Positions 7,363 to 16,480 of a stretch of DNA of 34,324 nucleotides are shown here, piece by piece. The position numbers were made by a program, and so were the translations under genes. Under the pieces are notes generated by a model that worked only from the letters and a program-made list of their open reading frames with translations, made no database searches and was not told the DNA's origin. How positions within the stretch are numbered: the first letter of the stretch is position 1; every line of letters begins with the position of its first letter. Source of the stretch: JALOAD01 sp023228995 [NCBI: Candidatus Muiribacterium halophilum] (lineage in GTDB: Bacteria; Muiribacteriota; Muiribacteriia; Muiribacteriales); contig JALOAD010000039.1 in the NCBI GenBank assembly GCA_023228995.1, forward strand, positions 1 to 34,324, in the 5' to 3' direction.

Positions 7363-8028
7363 TTAACTAATAATATCAGTTATTATTCCTGTGATAAAAG
7401 GATCTTCTTTTAATTTCTCCATATCCTGTTGATTATTTACTGTCCAAATTATAAAGTTACTCTTTTTTTTCAATTCAACAGGCATTTTTCTGTATAATAC
7501 TAATGATGGCAATAAATAATCAAAAAACTCTTCATTATTATTCATGAGTTTGATAAATTCATTGTATTCATCCTCATTTTCAATAAGTATTCCAGTTTTC
7601 ACATTAGGAAATTGTTTTCTTATATTTTTAATAACATCCCAGTGAAATGATGTAATAATAAAATTATCAACATTGAGATTTTCAAGTATTATTTGGACTA
7701 ATTCAAGCTCATATCCTCTTTCTTTAAGCTCAAAATCTATAAATAGTTCTTTGTTTTCTAAAATATCCTCTATAGTATTTATTGAAAATGAATTTTGTAA
7801 TGCTATATCTAAAATTTCAAAGTAAGTTTTTTCACTTATTTTGTAATAAACATCTTTATGATAAATACAATCATCATGAAAAAGAATATATCTGCCATCT
7901 TTTGTTTTTCTAATATCAATTTCAACATTTCCAATAGATTTTACTTTTTCAGAAAAAATATCACTTATGAGATTTCCTCTTTCCTTTCCAGTAATTCTTC
8001 CTCGATGCGAAAATATTCTTTTTTCCAT
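7363..8028 (-). CDS. Glycerophosphodiester phosphodiesterase family protein
   Basis: A 221-residue GDPD-type TIM barrel that would hydrolyse glycerophosphodiesters to sn-glycerol 3-phosphate and an alcohol. The catalytic set is visible: HRG at residues 8-10, EIDIRKTKDGRYILFHDD at about 36-53 with the metal-binding E/D and the second His, and the late strand WTVNNQQDMEKL...GIITD. No signal peptide, so it is probably cytoplasmic. Ribosome site GGAGA precedes the ATG. It follows the kinase-like gene by 27 bp in the same direction and converges with the GNAT gene. Confidence 0.9.
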   Translation of the reverse strand: MEKRIFSHRGRITGKERGNLISDIFSEKVKSIGNVEIDIRKTKDGRYILFHDDCIYHKDVYYKISEKTYFEILDIALQNSFSINTIEDILENKELFIDFELKERGYELELVQIILENLNVDNFIITSFHWDVIKNIRKQFPNVKTGILIENEDEYNEFIKLMNNNEEFFDYLLPSLVLYRKMPVELKKKSNFIIWTVNNQQDMEKLKEDPFITGIITDIIS

Positions 8029-8055
8029 ACTTTCTCCACAAAAATATGTGTATTA

Positions 8056-8637
8056 TTAAATATTTTTTTTCTTAAATTTTTGTCTAATTAACATTTCTTT
8101 ACATATTAAATTTTCAATTTCATCATTAACTTTAAATCCAATATCTGACAATACAACATCAATATCACTTTTACTAAAATTCATCCTTGCAGTTGTAATT
8201 AAAGATGCAATATCTTCGTTTATAGAGCAAGTGTCAGATTCTTCAAAATCAATCCCATATATTTTACCTGAATTATACAAATAATTAAACAATCTCTGAT
8301 CACCTTTTGAAATTCCAATTTTTTTATGAAATAATAATAACCATTCAAAAGATTTTTTTAACTTTTCAATTTGTGAAATATCTTTATCCTCTTTTATAAA
8401 TTCTAATACAAGTGTATTTTTATAAACTTTCAAAACTTTTGGAGTTTTTATGTTGTTTTTTAAACATTTTGCATAAATATCTGCTTCTTTTTGTAAATCT
8501 CCAAAGCAAAAAAATTTAAAAACTGTGTTTTCATATCGAGCTACTGAATTTTTTTGAGAATTATAAAAAAATGTTTCATTCCATGGAGGAAGAAATCCTA
8601 AAAAATCAACAATATCACTTTTTAATTCATTATTCAT
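8056..8637 (-). CDS. Small protein-kinase-fold phosphotransferase
   Basis: A 193-residue protein with a minimal kinase core of the APH/Bud32/LPS-kinase type. The ATP-binding lysine is in VFKFF (about residue 41), the hinge-like segment is LVLEFIKEDKD, the catalytic loop is KGDQRLFNYL (Asp and Asn in the D-x4-N spacing), and the metal-binding DFG equivalent is GIDFE. It lacks a long C-terminal lobe. The substrate could be a sugar, lipid or protein. It sits directly upstream of the GDPD gene (27-bp gap), hinting at a lipid or polyol-phosphate role, but that is inference. Start supported by AGGAG. Confidence 0.75.
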   Translation of the reverse strand: MNNELKSDIVDFLGFLPPWNETFFYNSQKNSVARYENTVFKFFCFGDLQKEADIYAKCLKNNIKTPKVLKVYKNTLVLEFIKEDKDISQIEKLKKSFEWLLLFHKKIGISKGDQRLFNYLYNSGKIYGIDFEESDTCSINEDIASLITTARMNFSKSDIDVVLSDIGFKVNDEIENLICKEMLIRQKFKKKNI

Positions 8638-8700
8638 AAAAATTCTCCTGTAAATAATAAAAGAATTACATTATTCGAATAAAAGAATTCGAATTCCGAA

Positions 8701-8850
8701 GAGGCTATTGAAAAATACAGTTTTCTTTTTTCAAAATTAACTTTAAAAATAAACAGCATGGTCAGGTCGACCTATGTAAGCTAAATTTAGAGTTCGGCAC
8801 AGACCCTATTTTGTATCAATCTTTGATTTTTTTAGTTTTTCAACAGCCTC
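8701..8850. mobile_element. MITE-like element, copy 2 (150 bp)
   Basis: The 15-bp terminal inverted repeats have one mismatch (GAGGCTATTGAAAAA at the left). CGAA precedes and follows the element, and a wider CCGAAG match is possible if the ends are trimmed by one base, so a target duplication is plausible. The interior matches the copy at 29487 almost exactly. It fills the gap between the kinase-like gene and the transporter T-component. Confidence 0.8.
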
Positions 8851-8872
8851 CGAAGACCTAACCCCAATTTTT

Positions 8873-9553
8873 TTAAATAACTTTTATTAATACCATTATT
8901 GAAGGTATTATAAGTAATTCTAAATCATGTTTGCTAAAAAATAAACTCTTTTCAATTTTTCTTTCAACACATGTTTCAGTGCAATATAGTGAAAATGCTA
9001 AATCATCTGCTTTTTTTAGAGATATTCTTAAAATTGACATTATTAATAGATTTATTTTAAATAATTTCTGTTTTCCTGAAAATCTCATATTGTAATTTGA
9101 AAATACTTCTAAAATTATTATGCTTATATTATTTAATTGATTTAAAGTTACTGATGAAAGAAGTGCTATATCATCAAATCCTGCTCTTGTGAAATCATTG
9201 AAGAGTTTAACTGGTGAAACAACATTTGTTATTATTTCAAATACAATATAAAAAATTACTAATCTTAATGATAATAATGTAAAAATATATAATCCTTCAG
9301 ATGATATTAAAATGTCATTATAAATTGCTATATCTTTTGGAAATATAAAGTAAATTGGTGTTGTAAATATAATTCCTGAAAATAATATGTATTTTTTTAC
9401 TTGTACAAAAAGCATTTTTCTAAATCTAATTATAATAAAACAATATACAAATATTAATAATAATATATTTTCAAAAAGATTGCATATTACACTTAAAAAC
9501 GATAGTAACATACAAAAAAATATTAATAAAAAACTTGAATAATTATTTTTCAC
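8873..9553 (-). CDS. ECF transporter T component (CbiQ/EcfT-like)
   Basis: A 226-residue integral membrane protein with four to five transmembrane segments in the first 110 residues, then a cytoplasmic helical part (about 115-200) containing LRISLKKADDLAFSLYCTE, the position of the coupling helix that docks on the ATPases in CbiQ/EcfT proteins. The canonical small Ala-Arg-Gly motif is not well kept. The GTG start overlaps the end of the S-component-like gene by 11 bp and has a GGGAAG site. It is the last gene of the transporter operon. Confidence 0.78.
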   Translation of the reverse strand: MKNNYSSFLLIFFCMLLSFLSVICNLFENILLLIFVYCFIIIRFRKMLFVQVKKYILFSGIIFTTPIYFIFPKDIAIYNDILISSEGLYIFTLLSLRLVIFYIVFEIITNVVSPVKLFNDFTRAGFDDIALLSSVTLNQLNNISIIILEVFSNYNMRFSGKQKLFKINLLIMSILRISLKKADDLAFSLYCTETCVERKIEKSLFFSKHDLELLIIPSIMVLIKVI

Positions 9554-10115
9554 TTGATAAATTCTTCCCTGCTTTAAATCCGCATAATCCAGCGATTATT
9601 CCAGGTATTACATGTATTAACCACAAAACAACAAAAACTAATACTACTTTTTCAATTATCGGTTGAATAATTTCGATTTTTCTTATATGTTCTAATATTT
9701 TTTCTAAATTATAACCCATAAATACCATTCTAAAAAAGTAACTTTGAAAATAAGTCCAACTCTGAGCTAACATACCACCGATTGCCGAGGATAATAGATT
9801 TTTCCCAAGTAATTTTATAGAAATATAAAATGCAGCACTCTGACAAAGTATTGACATTGCTATATTAGGATTAAACTTCCATGATAAAAGCATTCTTACA
9901 ACTGCAACAGTTATACCAACTTTCATTATTGATGATGGCTTTTTTAAATAAAAAAAAGCAAAAGCTAATAGAAAACATGGTACAACAGTCAACATCATAC
10001 CTTTAAAAGGTAAATTAAGCTGATGAAACATATTACCTATAAAAACTTCACTTGCTGCCCAAAGCGAACTAATTATAGCAATTCTTGAATATTCAACATA
10101 AGCATCTTTTTTCAT
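9543..10115 (-). CDS. Putative ECF transporter substrate-binding (S) membrane component
   Basis: A protein of about 190 residues with five to six hydrophobic helices (about 13-30, 43-60, 66-84, 88-104, 112-125 and 160-182). It is not assigned to a named S-component family, but its position between the ATPase and T-component genes, size and topology fit that role. Start chosen at 10115, with GGAGG 5 nt upstream; an in-frame TTG at 10127 overlaps the ribosome site itself. The neighbouring DUF364-like protein suggests a metal or metal-chelate substrate (inference). Confidence 0.72.
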   Translation of the reverse strand: MKKDAYVEYSRIAIISSLWAASEVFIGNMFHQLNLPFKGMMLTVVPCFLLAFAFFYLKKPSSIMKVGITVAVVRMLLSWKFNPNIAMSILCQSAAFYISIKLLGKNLLSSAIGGMLAQSWTYFQSYFFRMVFMGYNLEKILEHIRKIEIIQPIIEKVVLVFVVLWLIHVIPGIIAGLCGFKAGKNLSSEK

Positions 10116-10204
10116 AAAATCCTCCAAAAAATATAATCAAATACTAAAGAGTCTTAGTAAAAAATCTTAACTGCAATTTATTCTACGAAAAATTCCTTGT
10201 AACA

Positions 10205-10286
10205 AAAGTCTTCGACTTTCCTGTGACAATGTAACTTGTAATGGCTTTATCTGTCACGGCTTTATCTGTCACGCTTCATCTGTCAC
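10205..10286. repeat. Hairpin and 15-bp tandem repeat array inside ECF operon
   Basis: It starts with a 6-bp hairpin, AAAGTC-TTC-GACTTT (10205-10219), then an ACAA/TTGT mini-stem, then GGCTTTATCTGTCAC twice exactly (10243-10257, 10258-10272) and GCTTCATCTGTCAC once (10273-10286). The motif GCTTTATCTGTCA recurs at 29392-29404 in another array. It fills the 184-bp gap between the ATPase gene and the S-component gene, so it would be in the operon transcript. Confidence 0.75.
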
Positions 10287-10299
10287 ACTTTCCCCAGCT

Positions 10300-11589
10300 T
10301 CAATCCATTCTCAATATTTTATCAGATATCATTCTTACAATAAATGAATCCTGAGATATAATTATTATAGTTTTACCTTCATTAGCAATTTTTCTCAAAA
10401 AACCTGCTATTTTAAGAATATTTCCCATATCCTGACCTGCAAATATCTCATCAAGAATAAAAATATTTTTATTAAGACTACAATAAAGATAAATTAAAAA
10501 CCTGATTTTTTGACCATAAGATAATTCTGATATTTTTCTATCTTTAATATCAAAACCAACTTTATCAACAATGCTTTTTTCAGTATCTTCACTAAAAAAA
10601 GACAATTCTTTTTTACATGAATTTGTTAAAAAATACATATCTGGATTATTCCCGATAAATACAGTATTTTTATCATATTCAATAGATGATTTGTTATTTT
10701 TATTTAATTTAAGCTTATTTGCTAAAATTTTAGCTAATGTAGTTTTACCACAACCATTTTTGCCACTAATTCCATTAATCGAACCCTTAATAAACTCAAA
10801 ATTTTGTTTATCAAAAACAACATTATCTTTATAGCTAAAACAAAGATCTTTAACATTAATAACAGGATTTTCGCTTAATCCATTGCAAATACGATTTTTT
10901 CTTAAAGTGTTTTTTAAATCAAAAAATCTCTTTCTAATAACTTTTTTATCAATACTTTTAATATTTTTATCTTTAATTTCAAACATTGCTTCAAATTCAA
11001 GGTGAAAAAGTTCCATTCCATGACCGGCAATAATAACATTTTTACCTTTCTTGACCATAATTTCAATTAAATTACCAACTTTATCTCTTTCAAATCTATC
11101 AAGATAAGTAAATGGTTCATCAAGATATATATTATTAGCTTTCGAATACAAAGCTTTTAAAATCAAAATAAGTTTTTTTTGACCATGAGATAATTCAGAA
11201 ATCATTGAAAAAGGTTCAAAACAAGTATTATCTTTAATTATTTTTTCAGAAATATCAATATCCATAACTGAGCTATTTATCTCATCAATTATATATAAAC
11301 CAGTTATAAAATTGTCAATATCCTGACCTAAATAAAAATTACTCTTTTTATTTTCAGAATATTCATTCCATTTAATTTTAGTTGAATTTTCCAGAATAAC
11401 ATCACTATTAATATCTAATTCTTCAAAAAAATCAAGATAACCTGAAAGAAATCTTAAAAAAATAGTTTTACCAGAACCAGACTCGCCAGTAAAAAAAATA
11501 AGATTCCTATTATGTGTTGAAAATCTTTTACAATCAATAATAGGAAAAAAACAATTTTTTATAACTATATTTTCAAATACCAAATTCAT
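10300..11589 (-). CDS. ECF transporter double ABC ATPase (EcfA-EcfA fusion)
   Basis: A 429-residue protein with two ATP-binding cassettes. Domain 1: Walker A GESGSGKT (35-42), Q-loop YLGQD (Q89), signature LSHGQ (133-137), Walker B IYLDE (to 158), switch His190. Domain 2: Walker A GKNGCGKT (276-283), signature LSYGQ (356-360), Walker B FILDE (to 381). Domain 2 has Asn where the Q-loop Gln is expected (GNNPD, about 313-317) and Gln413 in place of the switch His. It would energise the T and S membrane components. The ATG at 11589 comes 1 nt after the preceding stop, so it is translationally coupled; a TTG at 11598 is an alternative start. Confidence 0.9.
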   Translation of the reverse strand: MNLVFENIVIKNCFFPIIDCKRFSTHNRNLIFFTGESGSGKTIFLRFLSGYLDFFEELDINSDVILENSTKIKWNEYSENKKSNFYLGQDIDNFITGLYIIDEINSSVMDIDISEKIIKDNTCFEPFSMISELSHGQKKLILILKALYSKANNIYLDEPFTYLDRFERDKVGNLIEIMVKKGKNVIIAGHGMELFHLEFEAMFEIKDKNIKSIDKKVIRKRFFDLKNTLRKNRICNGLSENPVINVKDLCFSYKDNVVFDKQNFEFIKGSINGISGKNGCGKTTLAKILANKLKLNKNNKSSIEYDKNTVFIGNNPDMYFLTNSCKKELSFFSEDTEKSIVDKVGFDIKDRKISELSYGQKIRFLIYLYCSLNKNIFILDEIFAGQDMGNILKIAGFLRKIANEGKTIIIISQDSFIVRMISDKILRMD

Positions 11590-11590
11590 C

Positions 11591-12334
11591 CTATACAACT
11601 TTTATTGTTAATTTCGAACAATATTCCTTAATAATCGGAGTTCCACCACCTAATTTAATAGCTTTTTGCACACCTTCAGCATCAATAACTTTCATACCCG
11701 AAAGAACATTAATACCATATTCTTTCATAATCTCAGTATCCATAACAGTACTAGGACCAACCATACAAATCTTTGTGTTTTTAGGAATTTTCTCTAAAAT
11801 ACCATGAAATGTATCATTTAATAAAGAAGTAGAAGTCAATAATAAAACAGGATTTTCTGCATTAGCAAATTCAGCATAAAAATCATCAGAATCACCAACT
11901 TTTTTACTTTTATCAAGAATAGAAATACTTTTTACACCAGCTTTTTTAATAAAATTAACAATAGGACCAAAAAAACCAATCATAAAAATTTCACTAGATG
12001 GATTAAGATCAAGAAAATTAACAATATCACCATTTTCCTGAGAAGTTAAATTAGCATCATTTAAAGCATTTAAACATGCAAATCCAAGACTTTTTACAAG
12101 AGTATTAGTATTTTCAAGAAATTTAAGTAAATTTATAGCAGCAAGACCCTCAAAATCAGTATTATCACCAAAAAAAGTACAACCTTTTTTATATTCAAAA
12201 TAAGAATAAGCAATACCAGATCTACCATCTGTAAGCTTTACAAAACAATAACCAACACCAACAACAATACTTTCAATAATAGATTTTTCAGCATCTTTCC
12301 TATACTTTTCATACAATCTTTTGTAAATATTCAT
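11591..12334 (-). CDS. DUF4213/DUF364-like putative metal-chelate protein
   Basis: A 247-residue protein resembling the DUF4213 (N-terminal, about 1-95) plus DUF364 (C-terminal Rossmann-like, about 110-240) architecture, described in databases as putative heavy-metal chelation. Visible features are VVGVGYCFVKLTDGRSGIAY near the N-terminus, the glycine-rich IGFFGPIV, then CMVGPSTVMDTEIMKEYGI and the C-terminal AIKLGGGTP. It heads the ECF transporter operon (strong GGGGGGT ribosome site; the next gene starts 1 nt after its stop), so it probably handles the transported metal or chelate. The ligand is not readable from sequence. Confidence 0.8.
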   Translation of the reverse strand: MNIYKRLYEKYRKDAEKSIIESIVVGVGYCFVKLTDGRSGIAYSYFEYKKGCTFFGDNTDFEGLAAINLLKFLENTNTLVKSLGFACLNALNDANLTSQENGDIVNFLDLNPSSEIFMIGFFGPIVNFIKKAGVKSISILDKSKKVGDSDDFYAEFANAENPVLLLTSTSLLNDTFHGILEKIPKNTKICMVGPSTVMDTEIMKEYGINVLSGMKVIDAEGVQKAIKLGGGTPIIKEYCSKLTIKVV

Positions 12335-12546
12335 TAATACCCCCCGTTATACATATTTTTATACTTCGGTTATATAATATATGTTTCATAATTTTTTTCA
12401 AGAGGTCAGACCTGTGCATAACGCATTAAGCTTCGAAACTCAGCTTCTGACCAGCTTTTCAACCTTATAGTTTGTTTATTTTATAACACAAATTAAATAA
12501 TGAGCGAACTGTTGTTATTCAGCTTTTTTCAGACAATTATAATAGA

Positions 12547-12590
12547 AACTTATAATTGTTCAACTTTGTCAATGTCAAGAACCGACACCC
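12547..12590 (-). repeat. Stop-plus-promoter repeat, copy C
   Basis: In gene orientation it begins GGGTGTCGGTTCTTGACATT and ends CAATTATAAGTTTC. It encodes the tail VSVLDIDKVEQL of the acyl-ACP synthetase fusion, the same frame as copy A. TTGACA at 12573-12578 and TATAAG at 12549-12554 have an 18-bp spacer. Downstream in the same direction, 212 bp away, is the ECF transporter operon. The gap 12335-12546 has no gene but contains an AGGTC-A-GACCT palindrome (12403-12413) and an AAGCT/AGCTT hairpin near 12428-12448. Confidence 0.85.
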
Positions 12591-15195
12591 TTAATAATTT
12601 ATAATCTGTTTTGCCTGTTCCGAGTATTGGGATTTTATTGATTTTTTCTATTCTTCTTATATTGTGTAATGAAGATAATCCTGCTTGTTTTATTAGTGAA
12701 TTTATTTCTTCTCTTTTTACTTTTTTTGTTGTATATAGTATTAATTCTGAATTTTGATCATTTCCTGCAAAATCGACTGCAAATTGCGGTCCTTCATCTT
12801 CTTCATCCAAATAATGTGTTGTAATTATTTCTTCTATTGCTGGCATTGATATCATCTCTCCACCGAGTTTTATAAATCTTTTGAGTCTTGCTTCAAAAAA
12901 CAGTATTCTTTCTTCTTCTCTTACAATATCTCCTGTTTTATAATATTCTTTGTTATCTATTGTTGTAAATGGATTTTCTCCATCATAATTGACATAACCT
13001 TTAAAAACAGATTTTCCTCTTACATATAGCATTCCGTTTTTTCCTTTTTCTACTTCTTTATTAGTATTTACATCTATTATTATATACTCTATTGACGGCA
13101 TTACTTTTCCTATTGATTGTCTTACTGGTTTTTCTAATATATTAGCACTTATTATTGGTGAACATTCTGTTACTCCATATCCTTCTATAAGATTTACATT
13201 TTCACATATAGATTCAAGTTTTTTGTATATTTTTTTTGAACATTTTTCTGCTCCTGTAACTGCAAATCTTAATGTTTTTAATTCTTCTCCATCTGTTGAA
13301 CGAAGTATTCCTGATAAAAATGTTGGAGTTCCGATTAAAACGCTAGCTCTATAATGTTTTATTAAATTTGCTATTGTTCCTCCTTCTGTTGGATTTGAAT
13401 GATATACTACTCTTATTTTTGAAAGAACTGGTAATATCACATTTAATGTTAATCCAAAAGAATGAAATGGTGGTAAAAATCCTATGATAGAATCATTTTG
13501 ATTGACATTTATATGAATAAGTACATCTTCAATATTTGTAAGAAGATTTTCATGTGTTAATAAAACTGCTTTTGGCATTGTTTCAGAACCGCTTGTAAAT
13601 AATATAACTGCTTCTTCTCCATAATCTTCTGAATATATTCCAATTGGATAAATATAACTTTTTATAAGTGAAAAAATCTTTGTAAATAAACTTATTTTCA
13701 AACTAACTTGTTCAAGAAACACAAAATTTTCATAAGTTTCACTAAACTCTGTTCCTTGATTTTTAAGTTTTTCAATTAATTTTTGTGAAGTATAAATCTT
13801 TTTAATGCCAAGCAATTCAATTGAATGTTTTATACTTCTTTCTCCAACAGTCCAGTTAATCATAACTGGTGTTTTACCTGCAAAAAGTACAGTAAAATAC
13901 AAAATAACTGCTGTAACACTTGCTGGAAGCATTATTCCTATATATTTTTGTGGATTTTGTAAAATTTCTTTTTTTAATGCATATATTCCTGTAATAATAT
14001 TTCTAAATGTTTTTACTCCGCTGAGCTGATCTGCTATAACTACTTTATTGTAATTACCTTTACAAGCTTCTAAAAATGTTTTTTGTATGTTTTCTCTTTT
14101 TATAATTGAAGCTCTTCCTGTGTATTTTTCACCATCAAACCACTTACTATTAACTTTATTAAAAAGTTTTACTTGATTTCCAAGCGTTTGCCCTGAAGCT
14201 ACAAGCATAACATCACTAACTTTTTTTAATGAATCTGGATTTGATATATTAAAACCAAATTCTTCTTCAAGCCATAATGCTAATCCAACTCTTTTTAATG
14301 AATCAAGTCCTAAATCTCCTGAAAGTTTATGAAAATCTTTTATATTTTTTTTATCTGATATTTCTTTAAAATAATCTAAAACTATTTTTCTAACTGAATC
14401 AGGCACAAGCGACATATCACCTGATATATCAAGTTTTTTAGGTTCCAAAACTATTCTAGTATTTCCAGATTCAAACCAAAAATAAGGAACATAAGTATTA
14501 TATGGTGGATTTTCATTAAAAAAATTTTCTATATATCTATTCATTCTAAGACGATTTCTTTGTTTTGGAAAATCTTCTGGCTCGAAAAATTCAATTTCAA
14601 CATTTCTTCTTGGTGTAAAAAATAAGAAATTAAAAAATAAAACCTTTAATCCATGCTTTATATTAGAAGATACAGAAGGATAAAGACCATTTGATCTGCT
14701 CCACGAACTTCCCCATAATCCTCTTGTTCTTATAAGTACAACTCTAGTTTCATTATTATCTTTAAGAATTATCTCAACAGCTGAATTTCCACCTAAATAT
14801 TCCATTCTTTCAGTTTTAATATGACCAGCTGGATAAAGAACTATATTTTTACCTTTTTTTAAAACATCTCCACATTTATCAATAACTCTTTCAACTTCTT
14901 TTAAAGCTTCATTCCCATACTTAGTCGGATCAGGAAGTGCAAGAACTCCAAAAAGTCTTGCAAAATATTTTATAACTGGTCTTGAAACCTGATCTTTATC
15001 TCCTAAAGTTCTCTGTTTAAAATATGGGAATATATAACATAATAAAATTATTGGATCCATTAAAGCTGGGTGATTTGGTAAAAGTAATATACCTTTATTA
15101 CCTTTATTCAAAACTTCATCAATTCCTGATATTTTAACTTTATATCTTAATGAAAGTAATATTCTTGCAATAAATAGAAGAAATTTAATAAACAT
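12550..15195 (-). CDS. aas: Acyltransferase-ACP-acyl ligase fusion (Aas-like)
   Basis: An 881-residue protein with three parts. Residues 1-240 are a PlsC-type acyltransferase (NHPALMD, the HX4D site at His42/Asp47; a YPAGHIKTER block in place of the usual EGTRS). Residues about 262-335 look like an acyl carrier protein with the phosphopantetheine serine in GLDSLKR (Ser299). Residues about 360-865 are an AMP-forming ligase (ILFTSGSETMPKAVLLTHEN at about 531-550; YGVTECSPI; YKTGDIV; C-terminal GTGKTDYK). Known Aas proteins activate fatty acids onto ACP and re-acylate lysophospholipids but lack a fused ACP. It follows the LplT-like gene by 3 nt. The last 14 residues come from repeat copy C. Confidence 0.9.
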   Translation of the reverse strand: MFIKFLLFIARILLSLRYKVKISGIDEVLNKGNKGILLLPNHPALMDPIILLCYIFPYFKQRTLGDKDQVSRPVIKYFARLFGVLALPDPTKYGNEALKEVERVIDKCGDVLKKGKNIVLYPAGHIKTERMEYLGGNSAVEIILKDNNETRVVLIRTRGLWGSSWSRSNGLYPSVSSNIKHGLKVLFFNFLFFTPRRNVEIEFFEPEDFPKQRNRLRMNRYIENFFNENPPYNTYVPYFWFESGNTRIVLEPKKLDISGDMSLVPDSVRKIVLDYFKEISDKKNIKDFHKLSGDLGLDSLKRVGLALWLEEEFGFNISNPDSLKKVSDVMLVASGQTLGNQVKLFNKVNSKWFDGEKYTGRASIIKRENIQKTFLEACKGNYNKVVIADQLSGVKTFRNIITGIYALKKEILQNPQKYIGIMLPASVTAVILYFTVLFAGKTPVMINWTVGERSIKHSIELLGIKKIYTSQKLIEKLKNQGTEFSETYENFVFLEQVSLKISLFTKIFSLIKSYIYPIGIYSEDYGEEAVILFTSGSETMPKAVLLTHENLLTNIEDVLIHINVNQNDSIIGFLPPFHSFGLTLNVILPVLSKIRVVYHSNPTEGGTIANLIKHYRASVLIGTPTFLSGILRSTDGEELKTLRFAVTGAEKCSKKIYKKLESICENVNLIEGYGVTECSPIISANILEKPVRQSIGKVMPSIEYIIIDVNTNKEVEKGKNGMLYVRGKSVFKGYVNYDGENPFTTIDNKEYYKTGDIVREEERILFFEARLKRFIKLGGEMISMPAIEEIITTHYLDEEDEGPQFAVDFAGNDQNSELILYTTKKVKREEINSLIKQAGLSSLHNIRRIEKINKIPILGTGKTDYKLLRVSVLDIDKVEQL

Positions 15196-15198
15196 GCT

Positions 15199-16464
15199 TT
15201 ACTCCTTTATTTTTTTTATTTCAAAATTCAAATAAATTGAAAATAAAATAGTCATTAATCCTAAAATACCAAAAGATGTTGTAGGAAGAAAATTTTTATT
15301 TAATAAAAATAAAAATCCTGCACCCAAAGTCATTGCAGTAAATACTGCAAAATTTGCAGCTCCAATAACTCTTCCTTTATGATTTTTTTGAGGTCTTATC
15401 TGAATAAAACTTTCAAGAGGTATAAGATTTACTCCTCCAGCTATTCCAGTAAATGCAGTTAGAAAAAATAATATTATTATCTGAATATTATTTTCTAAAC
15501 CAAAAATCGGAACAATTTTGAATAAAATAAGAAATATTCCTGTAATAAATAAACTTGGAGAAAGTATATTATACCAGTTTTTTCCTTTAGCTATATAATT
15601 ACTAAGTATTCCACCAAAAGCTATACCTGTCATAAAAACTACTTTCATCATTACAATAGATTTATTAGAAATATTGTATTGAGTTTTACCTAAATTCACT
15701 ATTAACATTGTCATTATTGAGGCAATAAACCATATAACAACATTTGTTTTTATTATTATCCATAAAAACATATCTTTTTTTATTTTTATTAATTCTTGTA
15801 TTGAACCCCATGGACCTGCCCATGGGAATTTTTGTAAAACACCGCAAGCTTGTTTTTTAGGAGCCCATAAAGTAATACCAAATCCAATTATTGCAGCTAT
15901 AAGGATAAATACTCCAACAAGTCCTCTTCCCATTGGAATATTATAAAAAAGAACTCCAGTTTTATCTAAAACAAATCCAGCAAGTATCATTCCCAAAAAA
16001 AAACCAACAGTTGATATTAGTTTTATAATAGTATTAGCTTTTTGAACATACCATTCAGGATAAAGTTCTGGAATAGAACCATTCATTGCTGGAGAAAATA
16101 AAGCTGATTGAGCTCCCATTATACCTATCATTGTAAGAATTAAATACCAATTCATATACCATATTCCAAAAGCACCAGCAATCATGGCTAATAACTCTAT
16201 ACCTTTAGCAAATATAATAACTTTTCCTTTTGGATATTTATCTGCAAACCATCCTGATTGTGCAGTAAATAGTATATAACAAATTGTAAAAACAGCCATT
16301 GCAAAAGCTTGAAGTTCTTGTTTTCCTAATCCCACCGCAATAAGAACAGTAGCTTCTTTATAAAAATTATCATTAAATAATCCCATAAAATATGCAATAC
16401 CGATTGCAAAAAAACTTTTACGAGCTTTTTTTACCTGATTATAATCTTTATTTTCAAATTCCAT
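15199..16464 (-). CDS. lplT: LplT-like lysophospholipid MFS transporter
   Basis: A 421-residue, twelve-helix major facilitator protein. The N-terminal GLFNDNFYKEA segment and the motif-A loop GWFADKYPKGK between helices 2 and 3 resemble LplT. In gammaproteobacteria LplT flips lysophosphatidylethanolamine across the inner membrane for re-acylation by Aas. Here the next gene, 3 nt downstream, is an Aas-like fusion, which strongly supports the assignment. Ribosome site AAGGA. A perfect 14-bp palindrome (ACAGCTATAGCTGT, 16488-16501) lies 24 nt before the start; it may be an operator, but it also belongs to the hairpin-array family. Confidence 0.88.
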   Translation of the reverse strand: MEFENKDYNQVKKARKSFFAIGIAYFMGLFNDNFYKEATVLIAVGLGKQELQAFAMAVFTICYILFTAQSGWFADKYPKGKVIIFAKGIELLAMIAGAFGIWYMNWYLILTMIGIMGAQSALFSPAMNGSIPELYPEWYVQKANTIIKLISTVGFFLGMILAGFVLDKTGVLFYNIPMGRGLVGVFILIAAIIGFGITLWAPKKQACGVLQKFPWAGPWGSIQELIKIKKDMFLWIIIKTNVVIWFIASIMTMLIVNLGKTQYNISNKSIVMMKVVFMTGIAFGGILSNYIAKGKNWYNILSPSLFITGIFLILFKIVPIFGLENNIQIIILFFLTAFTGIAGGVNLIPLESFIQIRPQKNHKGRVIGAANFAVFTAMTLGAGFLFLLNKNFLPTTSFGILGLMTILFSIYLNFEIKKIKE

Positions 16465-16480
16465 TTAATATCCTTAAAAC

